NCBI GenBank assembly: GCA_947441615.1
Contig: CANEUH010000009.1
Span: 53,087 to 117,086 of the forward strand
DNA from: Bacteriovoracaceae bacterium
GTDB taxonomy: Bacteria; Bdellovibrionota; Bacteriovoracia; Bacteriovoracales; Bacteriovoracaceae
DNA: 64,000 nucleotides
Direction: 5' to 3'
Position numbers and translations under genes: made by a program. The notes under the pieces were generated by a model, which was given only the letters and a program-made list of their open reading frames with translations, was not told where the DNA came from and did no database searches. Positions 24,508 to 33,768 of the stretch are shown here, one piece after another. Each line of letters opens with the position of its first letter. Positions within the stretch are counted from its first letter, which is position 1.

Positions 24508-25389
24508 ATGCTAAAAATTTCAAACATCTTAGTCTGTACCGACTTTTCGATCTATTCCGATTATGCCATGAGAGTGGCAGAGAAGATAAGAAAAAAAACA
24601 AATGGAAATGTTACAGCACTGCACGTATCAGAATTTTCCATTAACTGGGACTGGATGCCTCCGAATTATACTGAAGGTGGTTATCAAGTAGAAATGTTGA
24701 AAGTATTAAAAAAAAGAATTGAAGATCAATTACTCAAGAATGATTTAAAAGCAAGCACGATCGTATCCATGGGACTAATATCAACGGTCATCATTGATTT
24801 TATTAAGGGAAACAAAGTTGATCTCGTTATAATAAGTCACAAGGGTCGTACAGGACACTTCAGTATCGGGAGTATCGCAGCGAAAATTATTGCAACATCA
24901 CCAATCCCCGTATTTATTGTTAAAAAGGATCTGGAGATTGATAGAGTCTCGGTTCTTGTTGATCCCAATGGTGCAACAGACAAATTATTATCCTTTGGGA
25001 AAGGATTTGTAGACGTCTTTAAGAAAGATTTAAATGTTCTCTCTCTCATTCCTGATATTGCTGCTAGGTATATTGGTGTTGGAAAAATTGGTTTCTCTAC
25101 AGAATTATTAAGTCTAACGGAAGATCAAAAGAAGAAATTCATTCAAGAAACAATTGAGGGCCTGAAGAAAAAATTTGGACACCAATCTAATGTTTATTTT
25201 AATGTTGAAACAACGACCGAAAAGAAAATTTCCTTTCATTTAAATAAAATTCTCATGGCGCATAAAATCGATGTTATTATTATGCAGCGACATCAATCAA
25301 CTTATTTAGAAAAAATACTCATCGGCTCTGAGACAAGAAGAATGATAGAAATCTTTGAAGGTAATATCATTATTTTAACACCAAGCTAA
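24508..25389 (+). CDS. Tandem universal stress protein
   Basis: 293 residues, two UspA-type domains. The first (about 1-145) begins KISNILVCTDFSIYSDYAM and ends with the nucleotide-binding GHFSIGSIAAKIIATSPIPVFIV, including a GRTGHFSIGS segment corresponding to the ATP-binding G-2x-G-9x-G-S/T pattern. The second half is more divergent and ends LIGSETRRMIEIFEGNIIILT. Such cytosolic proteins accumulate under starvation or oxidative stress; partners vary. AGGAGG is placed well before the ATG. Divergent from the P-type ATPase gene across 80 bases, so both could share a control region. The stop overlaps the convergent cardiolipin synthase gene by four bases. Confidence 0.92.
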   Translation: MLKISNILVCTDFSIYSDYAMRVAEKIRKKTNGNVTALHVSEFSINWDWMPPNYTEGGYQVEMLKVLKKRIEDQLLKNDLKASTIVSMGLISTVIIDFIKGNKVDLVIISHKGRTGHFSIGSIAAKIIATSPIPVFIVKKDLEIDRVSVLVDPNGATDKLLSFGKGFVDVFKKDLNVLSLIPDIAARYIGVGKIGFSTELLSLTEDQKKKFIQETIEGLKKKFGHQSNVYFNVETTTEKKISFHLNKILMAHKIDVIIMQRHQSTYLEKILIGSETRRMIEIFEGNIIILTPS

Positions 25390-26789
25390 AGGATGGGCGC
25401 CAAAGTATTAATAAGATGAGATTGAATACGACGAAACTTTGAAAGAGAGTTGAAGTAATTCAATGTTATCTCCTCTGATGAATCTATATCTTTTCTTAAA
25501 GAAAACTCTAAATCCAAAATAAATTTTTGATCATCTGTAATAATTGAATTTTCAAAATTTATGAACATGCTTCTAAAATCAAGATTTGAAGTTCCAATAA
25601 TTGCGAGGTTATCATCTATCAACATAACTTTCTGATGCATCATACCCGGTGTGTATTTATAAATTCTAACACCCGAATGAAATAAATGCTCCATATGAAC
25701 ATCCATTGCCAAAGCAACTAATTCATTATCATTGTTCTGGGGTATAATAAGACGAACATCCATTCCCTTTAAACCTGAAATATAAAGAGCATCTAGGATT
25801 CCCTGAGGGGGAATAACATAGGGGTTAGCTATCCATATTCTTTTTTTTGCGATGTTTATTAGCTCAATATGCTGTAATAGATTTAAAGGTCGATCCTCAA
25901 CAGGAGATGTTGAAAACAATAGTACATTAGAGTTTCCCATGGTGGAACACACATTAACATTTGTATCGATAGCTGCTGATTGAGAGAATTTCCAATCTTT
26001 AATAAATTCAACTTGAGCAAGACCTAATACAGGGCCTTGTATTTTTATATTGGAATCTCGCCAATATCCAATTTCTGGGTACTTCCCAAGGTAGTCATCA
26101 CCAATATTTATTCCTCCAAAAAATCCAAACTCTCCATCGACAATTAATTGCTTTCGGTGGTTTCTAAAATTATATTGAAGCTTGTTAAATCGGATTGGTG
26201 AAAATTCCCCTAGATTTATTCCACTTCTTTTCATTTCGCTTAAAATATCTTTCGACATTTTAATTCCTATTCTTTCGTATAAGATATAAATCTTTATCCC
26301 ATTTTTCGCTCTCTCTATAAGTGAATCAATAATAACTTTTCCAATATGATCAGTTCTAAATATATACATTTGTAAAAGAATAAAATTTCTTGCCTGCTTA
26401 ATTGCCTTAATCATTTCAGAAAATGTTTCCTCACCGTCAATCAAAAGCTTTATTGAATTAGAGGTAATAAACTCAGACTTATTTTCAATAAGTAATTTTT
26501 GTCTTTGATCAAAAGATTTTTTTTTACGGAAGTGGGCAATGAACGTCTCAACATGCGATCTTATTTCAACAAGGTCTAGCTCGACTAAATCGTAATTATC
26601 TATTTTCTTCTTCCCACAAAGTAGATAAACGGGAATGGAAATAAATGGAATGCAAACTAAGGACAAAATCCAGGCCATCGAACCTTGAGGTGTTCTAGAC
26701 TCAAAAATCGACTTCAAAGCAAGATAAAAACCTGTCATATAAAGTATAACAACACCCAAAACGAAATAACGGCCAAGGTGTATTTCCAT
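25386..26789 (-). CDS. cls: Cardiolipin synthase, phospholipase D family
   Basis: 467-residue membrane enzyme that joins two phosphatidylglycerols, or uses phosphatidylethanolamine, to make cardiolipin. Two N-terminal helices (about 7-24 and 38-58) in a PLDc_N-type segment (MAWILSLVCIPFISIPVYLL), then two HKD motifs: HRKQLIVD with FGGINIGDDY and HQKVMLID with GTSNLDFRS. Length and organisation fit ClsA. GGAGGG lies upstream of the ATG with a long spacer. Located between a universal stress protein and a peroxiredoxin, consistent with membrane adaptation under stress. Confidence 0.93.
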   Translation of the reverse strand: MEIHLGRYFVLGVVILYMTGFYLALKSIFESRTPQGSMAWILSLVCIPFISIPVYLLCGKKKIDNYDLVELDLVEIRSHVETFIAHFRKKKSFDQRQKLLIENKSEFITSNSIKLLIDGEETFSEMIKAIKQARNFILLQMYIFRTDHIGKVIIDSLIERAKNGIKIYILYERIGIKMSKDILSEMKRSGINLGEFSPIRFNKLQYNFRNHRKQLIVDGEFGFFGGINIGDDYLGKYPEIGYWRDSNIKIQGPVLGLAQVEFIKDWKFSQSAAIDTNVNVCSTMGNSNVLLFSTSPVEDRPLNLLQHIELINIAKKRIWIANPYVIPPQGILDALYISGLKGMDVRLIIPQNNDNELVALAMDVHMEHLFHSGVRIYKYTPGMMHQKVMLIDDNLAIIGTSNLDFRSMFINFENSIITDDQKFILDLEFSLRKDIDSSEEITLNYFNSLSKFRRIQSHLINTLAPIL

Positions 26790-26995
26790 CTTTATTTCAC
26801 CCTCCTTAAGATCTTAGATTCTAATTCCTCCGAGGCATAGGTCTCTAAAAAATCTTATGCCAAAATTAATATAAACCTCCGAAATAACAAACCTATAGAT
26901 GGAATCTATGATCGGATAGAAAAGTGAGATTTGATAAAAATCTAAAATCACTTCAAGATCTATAAAAGAATTGAACTTCACGAAAGGAGATAATA

Positions 26996-27562
26996 ATGAA
27001 GTCTATCATTAATTCGAAAGTTCCAGAATTTAAAGCGCAGGCCTTTCAAATCAATGAGTTCAAAACCTATACAAACAAAGAAATTGAAGGAAAATGGTCT
27101 GTTTTCTTTTTTTATCCAGCCGACTTTACGTTTGTTTGCCCTACCGAGTTAGTTGATTTAGGTGAAAAATATGAAGAACTAAAAAATATGGGTGTCGAAG
27201 TCTTGGCCGTCAGTACAGACACACATTTTTCACATAAAGCTTGGCATGACTCTTCAGACTCAATAAAGAAAATTAACTACCCCATGCTTGCTGACCCGAC
27301 AGGGTTTTTATCAAAAGCTTTTGGAGTTTATATCGAGGAAGAAGGCCTCGCCTTCAGGGGAACTTTTCTTATTGATCCAGACGGTCTCATTAAGCTAGCT
27401 GAAATTCATGACAATGGTATAGGAAGAAATGCAGATGAACTCATAAGAAAAATTCAGGCGGCTCAATTCATTAGAAATCATCCAGGAGAAGTTTGCCCTG
27501 CAAAGTGGAAACCTGGATCACAAACTTTAAAACCGGGTCTTGACCTCGTTGGGAAGATCTAG
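26996..27562 (+). CDS. ahpC: Typical 2-Cys peroxiredoxin AhpC
   Basis: 188-residue alkyl hydroperoxide reductase C. Peroxidatic Cys48 in FYPADFTFVCPTE, supporting Arg, and resolving Cys167 in HPGEVCPAKWK. It reduces hydrogen peroxide and organic peroxides with electrons from AhpF or another disulfide reductase; no ahpF is in the window. Strong AAAGGAGA before the ATG. The roughly 200-base upstream region has no binding site I can name, so OxyR-like control cannot be judged. Confidence 0.96.
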   Translation: MKSIINSKVPEFKAQAFQINEFKTYTNKEIEGKWSVFFFYPADFTFVCPTELVDLGEKYEELKNMGVEVLAVSTDTHFSHKAWHDSSDSIKKINYPMLADPTGFLSKAFGVYIEEEGLAFRGTFLIDPDGLIKLAEIHDNGIGRNADELIRKIQAAQFIRNHPGEVCPAKWKPGSQTLKPGLDLVGKI

Positions 27563-27643
27563 ACTTAAATAAGCGATGACCTTATTGAAAAGTTCCTTAG
27601 ATAAGATGCTGAAGTAAGGTAAAAATCATGTTAAAATAGTCAA

Positions 27644-28996
27644 ATGTTAACCACAATCCTAAAAATTCCTTACCTAAGACTTAAATACAAATTTTTGCCC
27701 AACAATGGGCAAAAATTCTGGGCCCAAGAATTACTTAACTCTCAAGGTCTAAGTGCCAAGCTTGGGCAAGTATTAGGTCAGGGTAAAAAAACAGAACTTC
27801 CGAAATCTTCAATAACTGTTGATCAAGCAAAGAAAATATTTAATCGTGAATTTCAAAAAGAAATTATTTTCTCTGGTGAAGTTCACGCTGCCTCAATGGG
27901 GCAAGTTTTTTTTATCCGTTTAGATGGAGATCAATTTGCCATTAAAATTCTTCATCCCGGGATAAAAGAATCAATCCGAAAAGAAATAGATAACATCCTG
28001 ATCTTGGGGAAGCATTTTGCAAAATCTAAAGGATTTAACTTCGAGGAGGGTGTATTTAAACGCTTTTTGACTGAAGTCTTCGAAGAAGAAACTGATCTCA
28101 AACGAGAAGGTCAATTCCAAAAGCAGTTCCTTAGACTCTTTAAAGATGATAAGAGATTCAAAATCCCTGAAGTTTTTGAGAAATATTCAAATGAATCCAT
28201 TCTTTGCCAAGAGTTAACGCTTTCAACACTGGCAAAGGACGTCGATAAAGTTGATCACTTTTTTATTTATAATTTCTTTTTCGAATCTCTACTTAACCAC
28301 GGAGTTCTTCATGGTGATCTTAATGATAGGAATTGGGGAATTTCCAACGAAGGCTTAGTTGTTATTTACGATTTTGGTTGTAGTCAGATCATCTCGGAAA
28401 GAAGAATAAATGGTTTTAAAAAACTTTTAACCAACAAGGATATCATTAATGGATTTAAAGAATTTGGAATAAGGCTTGAGGCCACTTATTTTAAGGGGAG
28501 AGAGCAAGAGCTTCGTGATGCTCTTTTTAACCCTCTTTTAAATCATGAAATTAGTCCAAGCTGGTCCATTTCTCAGGAACTTCAAGATAAGTACCAGGAC
28601 AAAATAAAATCATTAAGAGAATACACCGATCCATGGGTCCTATTAATGATGAGAAGTCTTTTTTCTCTAATAAGATTCTATCAATCAAGGAATATAAGTA
28701 TCCCTCTTGGGAAGATTCTTTCCCCCTACTTAGAAATAAAGGCTCAAGAGATATTATCAACAGATATCAAAATTGAAGTCCTAGAAGATGGAAAGCAAGT
28801 TGTTTATCTGACACTTCCAATCTCCGCGCTTGATAATCTTCATAACCTCATGCCGGATAAAGTTTCAAACAAAATTGATGAATCCCAGCTTGATTTAAAA
28901 GAAATCACTAAAAGGGTAAAAGATAGTCAATTTTCGCCCCAAGAGCTCTTTTCCTTAACGATTGAAAAAAGAAGTTATAAGGTTTGGATTGAATAA
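27644..28996 (+). CDS. ABC1/AarF-family atypical kinase
   Basis: 450 residues of the ABC1 (UbiB/AarF/COQ8) family. Seen: KLGQ-type motif in LSAKLGQVLGQGKKTELP (the family KxGQ), Ala-rich-loop equivalent VHAASMGQVFF, the nucleotide Lys in FAIKILHPGIKESIRKEIDNIL, catalytic loop GVLHGDLNDRNWG and metal motif YDFGCSQ. Lacks the C-terminal membrane helices of UbiB, so it may be soluble or peripheral. UbiB-type proteins support ubiquinone synthesis; other ABC1 members act on lipids or stress responses. No quinone genes are adjacent, so I leave the symbol empty. Confidence 0.88.
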   Translation: MLTTILKIPYLRLKYKFLPNNGQKFWAQELLNSQGLSAKLGQVLGQGKKTELPKSSITVDQAKKIFNREFQKEIIFSGEVHAASMGQVFFIRLDGDQFAIKILHPGIKESIRKEIDNILILGKHFAKSKGFNFEEGVFKRFLTEVFEEETDLKREGQFQKQFLRLFKDDKRFKIPEVFEKYSNESILCQELTLSTLAKDVDKVDHFFIYNFFFESLLNHGVLHGDLNDRNWGISNEGLVVIYDFGCSQIISERRINGFKKLLTNKDIINGFKEFGIRLEATYFKGREQELRDALFNPLLNHEISPSWSISQELQDKYQDKIKSLREYTDPWVLLMMRSLFSLIRFYQSRNISIPLGKILSPYLEIKAQEILSTDIKIEVLEDGKQVVYLTLPISALDNLHNLMPDKVSNKIDESQLDLKEITKRVKDSQFSPQELFSLTIEKRSYKVWIE

Positions 28997-29128
28997 GTGA
29001 AAAGTCTGTTCAAGTGAACCCTCCTCTACCTCGAAATGTAACGCGTTATAATTTTATCAAACTTTGATTGACCGATTTATTCTATCTTTAGTTATAATCA
29101 TCAGAACGACATAATCATTCCGGAATAT

Positions 29129-30394
29129 ATGATGAAAATCTTTCTTTTTCTCCTCCTACTATTACCCCTTCTCTCTCTGGCACAGAGGCAAAAGGTAGAC
29201 CCGATTTCATTCGGAGTCGTAACCCTGGCCGAAGATAGAATGCCCATCGATTTAGAATCTTTTAGCATCAAATCAGATGGAAAAATTCAGGTAACAGGTA
29301 AAATGATCAAGGATTCTCTTCAATGGGTAAGATTAGACAAGTCACTCCTAGTTCCTCGAGCACTTATGGAAGTAAGCTTTAAAAATGATCAGAGTCATCG
29401 ATACAGCTGGGAGTATGCAAGACAAAAAATTATACCTCTATTTGATGAAAAAAGTTCTACCTATAAAGCTCAGATTTTTATTTCACTTTTTGAATCATTA
29501 CCACTTGAACTTTATCAGGATGATAAAAAAACTAGTATCGTGAGGATTTTGCCTCGATCTACGCAAAGATCAAGCCTCATTGATTATACTTGTGCTCCCT
29601 ATTTTGTGGAAATTGAAGGCATTAAAAATGATTTTCTCTCGGTGGGTTGCAAGATACAAAGAACTGGGAGATTTGGTGAAGAAAAACCTTACTTAGAAGT
29701 ACTCTTTACGTCTGCCTCATATCGTTTAAAAGACCAAGCGGAACCACCATACTTAGTGGTATTTCATGAGTCCGGTGAATCAAAGATATCACTCGTTGAT
29801 TATTTAGGTAACGAGGAGATCATTACGATTAAAGCGAAGCTACCTAAAAAATTACCGCGATTAAGATTGGCCGCAGGATTTGGACCTTACACTTTAGATA
29901 ATTCTGATAAATCGGGAAATGCGAAGAGTGAAATTGCTCCGACTGTCATGCTTTATGGAAATTTTTCACTTAATGAATCCACTTCACTTCGCTTCTTTGA
30001 TTCCTATTCTAAAAACATTGCTACATTTCATAATTGGGGTGTCTACTTTGCTTGGGATTTAGCAGAATTCTGCGACCAAAAATGCCTTCTCACTTCTCTT
30101 ATTGGAGCTCAAGGTGTTGATTATCAGTACAACTCTAATTCTAATTCAACTTCAGAAAAAATCTTTCCTCAAGGTTTTGAATTCGTCTATAAACACCCAT
30201 TTGGAAATTTAAATTATAAATTTTCTTACGGAATGTTTGCTAGTTTCTCAGGACTTTATGATTACCAAAACTTATGGGTAAGATATGGTAAAAATTATTT
30301 CTGGGAATTAAACTATATAGAATGGCAAAGAGATAAAAAACAGGCGACAATGTTTGGACTTTCTATAGGTTTTCCTATTGCCTCATTTTTTTAG
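29129..30394 (+). CDS. Secreted or outer-membrane protein of unknown function
   Basis: 421 residues. Signal peptide MMKIFLFLLLLLPLLSLAQR with cleavage probably after SLA. The first half is soluble-looking with beta strands and charged loops; the last 140 residues (from about PRLRLAAGFGPYTL) show alternating hydrophobic/aromatic strands and end in FGLSIGFPIASFF with a terminal Phe, typical of an outer-membrane barrel. No family recognised. Stands alone; convergent with the four-helix membrane protein downstream, 35 bases apart. Confidence 0.75.
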   Translation: MMKIFLFLLLLLPLLSLAQRQKVDPISFGVVTLAEDRMPIDLESFSIKSDGKIQVTGKMIKDSLQWVRLDKSLLVPRALMEVSFKNDQSHRYSWEYARQKIIPLFDEKSSTYKAQIFISLFESLPLELYQDDKKTSIVRILPRSTQRSSLIDYTCAPYFVEIEGIKNDFLSVGCKIQRTGRFGEEKPYLEVLFTSASYRLKDQAEPPYLVVFHESGESKISLVDYLGNEEIITIKAKLPKKLPRLRLAAGFGPYTLDNSDKSGNAKSEIAPTVMLYGNFSLNESTSLRFFDSYSKNIATFHNWGVYFAWDLAEFCDQKCLLTSLIGAQGVDYQYNSNSNSTSEKIFPQGFEFVYKHPFGNLNYKFSYGMFASFSGLYDYQNLWVRYGKNYFWELNYIEWQRDKKQATMFGLSIGFPIASFF

Positions 30395-30429
30395 TGCCAA
30401 AAATTCGCCTGACATGGAATTTTAAATCA

Positions 30430-31374
30430 TTAAGCCTTTGAGGGCTCGGTCGTTGCTCCTTGCTCCTCAATAACCTCAACCCTAACTCTAGTACCTGGAT
30501 GAAGAATATCCATCACCTCATTCACCGCCATGGCCGCCTGTCTTCCAGGGTCCTGTTCACGATTTGAAAGTCTTCGTGACTTATTCCCACTAGCTATTTC
30601 ACAAACGTCCCTAACATACCCGTAAGTTACCCCTTGAACTCTAGAGATAATAACTCTTGCCAAGAATACATACAAAACTGCCCCTATAACAGAAGGGATA
30701 AAAACGATCATATCAAAAACATTTCTCTGAGAGGCCAGGAATGTAGACATTCCCTTTGGCGCTTTTAGGATCTGCATGGCGGTATAAATAATTGAGTCTT
30801 GAAGCTGATCGACGAATAAATAAAGAGACCCAATGGCAATTGTCATAAGAATTAAAATTAAACAGAAGAACTGAAAATAAAAAACATAATCCATAGCGGG
30901 CTTTTTAACAACGAGGAGCTCTTGAGGAACTGAAACCTCACGACCACTTTTTTGAGCTTCAAAATAGCGACTTATAAAATTTCCGAGCTTGATTAAGAGT
31001 TTACTTTTTTCAAGACCAACAATTCTAATCCTTTCATCTTTTGCCAGAACGAGTTCCCTGCACATTTCACTCAGCTCATTAAATGGTCTCAAAATCACAA
31101 ATGAAAGGAAGACCCCTAGAAAAAAAACTCCAATAAAAAAGAGTAATATATGGGGAAGATATTCAGCCTGGGACTGTAGAAGATAATCTACAAAAACATC
31201 CTGATTTTCCTCACTCAAAGGAAATCCATTCGCTAAGAAATAGGAAAAGTTGATAGATAAAAGAAGCCATGTTGAGTAAATCACAATCACTAACATAAGA
31301 AATGGAACAAGTGTGACCATTAAAGCTGTCTTAAGGGTAAACTTTGAGTCCTGTGAAGAAAAAAGATCTCTCAT
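30430..31374 (-). CDS. Four-helix membrane protein with HAMP-like linkers
   Basis: 314 residues. Helices at about 17-40, 75-96, 165-187 and 221-243. After helix 2 the sequence ILRPFNELSEMCRELVLAKDERI, and after helix 4 SRVQGVTYGYVRDVCEIASG, resemble HAMP or P-type linker segments that follow membrane helices in signalling proteins. No kinase, cyclase or methyl-accepting domain follows, so the protein is an orphan two-unit membrane module. Shine-Dalgarno AAGGAAAT before the ATG. Function unknown; a sensory adaptor is one possibility. Confidence 0.7.
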   Translation of the reverse strand: MRDLFSSQDSKFTLKTALMVTLVPFLMLVIVIYSTWLLLSINFSYFLANGFPLSEENQDVFVDYLLQSQAEYLPHILLFFIGVFFLGVFLSFVILRPFNELSEMCRELVLAKDERIRIVGLEKSKLLIKLGNFISRYFEAQKSGREVSVPQELLVVKKPAMDYVFYFQFFCLILILMTIAIGSLYLFVDQLQDSIIYTAMQILKAPKGMSTFLASQRNVFDMIVFIPSVIGAVLYVFLARVIISRVQGVTYGYVRDVCEIASGNKSRRLSNREQDPGRQAAMAVNEVMDILHPGTRVRVEVIEEQGATTEPSKA

Positions 31375-31661
31375 ATATTTCCTTAGGAATACTTGTAACC
31401 AAGTTATTCTAAGCCCAACAAGAGGATTACCTATGATTAATTTTTTATCTGAAATTTGAGCGTTTAAATATTTAATACTCCGTAAAAATAAAATAAGTTT
31501 ATTTCCACAAGACCTCAGAAAGGAGGCAGTTCAATCTAAAGTACATCTAGAAAGTAGGCAGTTTTTCCTGAATATTATTAGCGGTTTACTCATCATGTCT
31601 AGCCACATAAGACGAAATAACAGTATTTTAGCTCAATTATTAATTCAACTATGGTTTTCTT

Positions 31662-33203
31662 ATGAAAAAACTACTTTTTGCCATCCTCGTGACAGCTATT
31701 CCATTCAATGCTCTCGCTTTAAAAATTCAGATCCTTCACACAAACGATCTTCATTCTTTTTTTGAAGGCACGAGGGCCGGAAAGGGTGGTTACGCTCGAT
31801 TAAAAACAATTGTTGATGAATTAAAAAGAGAAGCACTTTCTCAGGATGTACCCACTCTATTTCTCGATGGAGGGGATTTTGGAGAGGGAACTTCATTTTA
31901 TATGGCGGACGAGGGAGCAGATTCTCTACGGATGTTAGATCAACTTGGCATTGATGCTGCTGTTCTTGGTAATCACGATTACATGCAGGGAGGAAAGGGT
32001 CTTGCTAAGCAAATAGAAAAAGCAAAACTTAAAGCAAAAATACTATCTGCTAATCTAGGTGGTGAATGGGCCATGGGGCTAAGAGGGAAAATTCCTTCGA
32101 TCGTCTTTTATCAAAAAGCAGGAATTAAGATTGGAGTCTTTGGTCTTTCTACCGCTGAACCCCATTTTCAATACCCTATTTTAAATCCTGGAGTTATTTT
32201 TGCCCCCTATCTCGCTGTTCCACCGATGGAGCTTTACGCCAGAGCAAAAAAAGCAGACTTCTTAATTGCTCTGACTCATATTGGTTTTCCCATGGACAAG
32301 TTCATCGTCAAAAATTCCAAAGAAATTGATTTAGTTGTTGGAGGCCACACTCACATTCGCCTCGCCAAACCATTCATGCAAAAAAATCTAAATGGTAAAG
32401 AAATTCCTATTCTCCAAGCTGGCTCAAATGCGATGGGTGTGGGACAGCTCATTATAGAGTTCGATCCAAAAACAAAAAAACATCAATTTATAAGCTACAA
32501 AATTCATAATGCAGATATTGAAGTTCCCTTTGATCCAGAAACTGTCGAGAAAATTGAAGAAGCAAAAGTTCGTAGAGCGCAATACTTTAAGCGAGACATG
32601 GAAGAAGTGATTGGAGAGAGTCATTTTCCTCTTAATGGAGGCTCTGGTCATACTAGAATAACTTGTTGGGGAACACATCTCGCTAACATGACAAAAGAGA
32701 TTACAAAGACCGATATTGGACTTCATATCGCTAACTTTGAGGGTGAATTAATTCCAGCGGGCCCCATTAGATATCTAGATATGGTGGATAATTTTCCACA
32801 TTTTAGAAATTTTGGAGATGGTGGCTGGGATATTGTTGTGGTGAAACTTAATGGTTTTTTACTCTACTCTATGTTTGAAGCTCTGGGACGAATAGATGGG
32901 CATTTAGGAATGCATTTTGCTGGAGTGAATATGCCAGCAAAGTTAGCTAAAAAAGGCCATGTCTATAGAATTGGTGGCAACAAAGTTAATCTACTGAAAT
33001 CCTATAGCATCGCTTTCCCATCTGAAGTTACTTTTGCCATAGAAAAAATGCTTCCGTGGCTTAAAGGTGTCCTCTATCACGGGAGAGTCTACACTGGGCT
33101 TAGGTACTGGACTGAATTAGAAAAATACATCAAAACTCATAGCCCTATGAAATGCATTGACGGAGAATTAAAGGAAATCGAAGTTTCTGAATCAGAAAAT
33201 TAA
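31662..33203 (+). CDS. Periplasmic metallophosphatase/5'-nucleotidase
   Basis: 513 residues, UshA/CpdB-like. Signal peptide MKKLLFAILVTAIPFNALAL. Two-metal phosphoesterase motifs in order: HTNDLHSFF (D-x-H), FLDGGDFGEG (GD), VLGNHDY (GNHD), and ALTHIGF plus GGHTHIRLA. A C-terminal 5'-nucleotidase domain follows (from about ESHFPLNGGSG), including NFEGELIPAGPI where family members have the substrate loop. Expected to release phosphate from extracellular or periplasmic nucleotides, useful to a predator or scavenger. Lone gene. The start lacks a clear Shine-Dalgarno. Confidence 0.92.
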   Translation: MKKLLFAILVTAIPFNALALKIQILHTNDLHSFFEGTRAGKGGYARLKTIVDELKREALSQDVPTLFLDGGDFGEGTSFYMADEGADSLRMLDQLGIDAAVLGNHDYMQGGKGLAKQIEKAKLKAKILSANLGGEWAMGLRGKIPSIVFYQKAGIKIGVFGLSTAEPHFQYPILNPGVIFAPYLAVPPMELYARAKKADFLIALTHIGFPMDKFIVKNSKEIDLVVGGHTHIRLAKPFMQKNLNGKEIPILQAGSNAMGVGQLIIEFDPKTKKHQFISYKIHNADIEVPFDPETVEKIEEAKVRRAQYFKRDMEEVIGESHFPLNGGSGHTRITCWGTHLANMTKEITKTDIGLHIANFEGELIPAGPIRYLDMVDNFPHFRNFGDGGWDIVVVKLNGFLLYSMFEALGRIDGHLGMHFAGVNMPAKLAKKGHVYRIGGNKVNLLKSYSIAFPSEVTFAIEKMLPWLKGVLYHGRVYTGLRYWTELEKYIKTHSPMKCIDGELKEIEVSESEN

Positions 33204-33281
33204 ATTTTTTATTATTTTCCTAAAAAAAGACCCGTATTTTACATACTTCTCATCCTAGGGATTGCTTAGTATGCTAAAAAA

Positions 33282-33764
33282 ATGAAATTAAAAGCTTGTA
33301 CTCTAGTTTTAACGAGTCTCTTCTATTCAAGCATGACATATTCTTATCCCATTAAGGGTGATTATGTGAAGTTTGAGGCAGCATTTGAAAATGACGTGAT
33401 CTTATTTGAAAAAAAAATCCTGTCTCAAAATTTAGAAAATGAAACTTTTGAAGTTCACAGTTACTTTACCTATAAAGGCCAAACCTTCAGAGAACAAAGA
33501 ATCACTCTCCCAAGAACATTTTTATTCACGCCAGAGAAGATAAAAAATGTACTTCAAACTTGTGTGAGAAGAGAGGGTGCTCTTGGAGAAGTTATCATCA
33601 ATAATAAAAAGATTAAGGTCTGCGAATATTATAACGAAGATTCCCAGCTTACAGAAATTGTCGGAGGTGTTCCATTTGGTCAACTTCGATTTCAAATATA
33701 CCTTGAGGGAGAAACATTTCTAGACTTTCATTTAAAAGAATTTGAAATGGGAAAAAACTTTTAA
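33282..33764 (+). CDS. Small secreted protein of unknown function
   Basis: 160 residues. N-terminal signal peptide MKLKACTLVLTSLFYSSMTYS. The mature part looks beta-rich (NETFEVHSYFTYKGQTF, GQLRFQIYLEGETF) and has two cysteines (in LQTCVRREG and KVCEYY) that could form a disulfide. No family recognised. 78 bases after the nucleotidase on the same strand; convergent with the hydrolase-like gene four bases downstream. Confidence 0.72.
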   Translation: MKLKACTLVLTSLFYSSMTYSYPIKGDYVKFEAAFENDVILFEKKILSQNLENETFEVHSYFTYKGQTFREQRITLPRTFLFTPEKIKNVLQTCVRREGALGEVIINNKKIKVCEYYNEDSQLTEIVGGVPFGQLRFQIYLEGETFLDFHLKEFEMGKNF

Positions 33765-33768
33765 CCCT

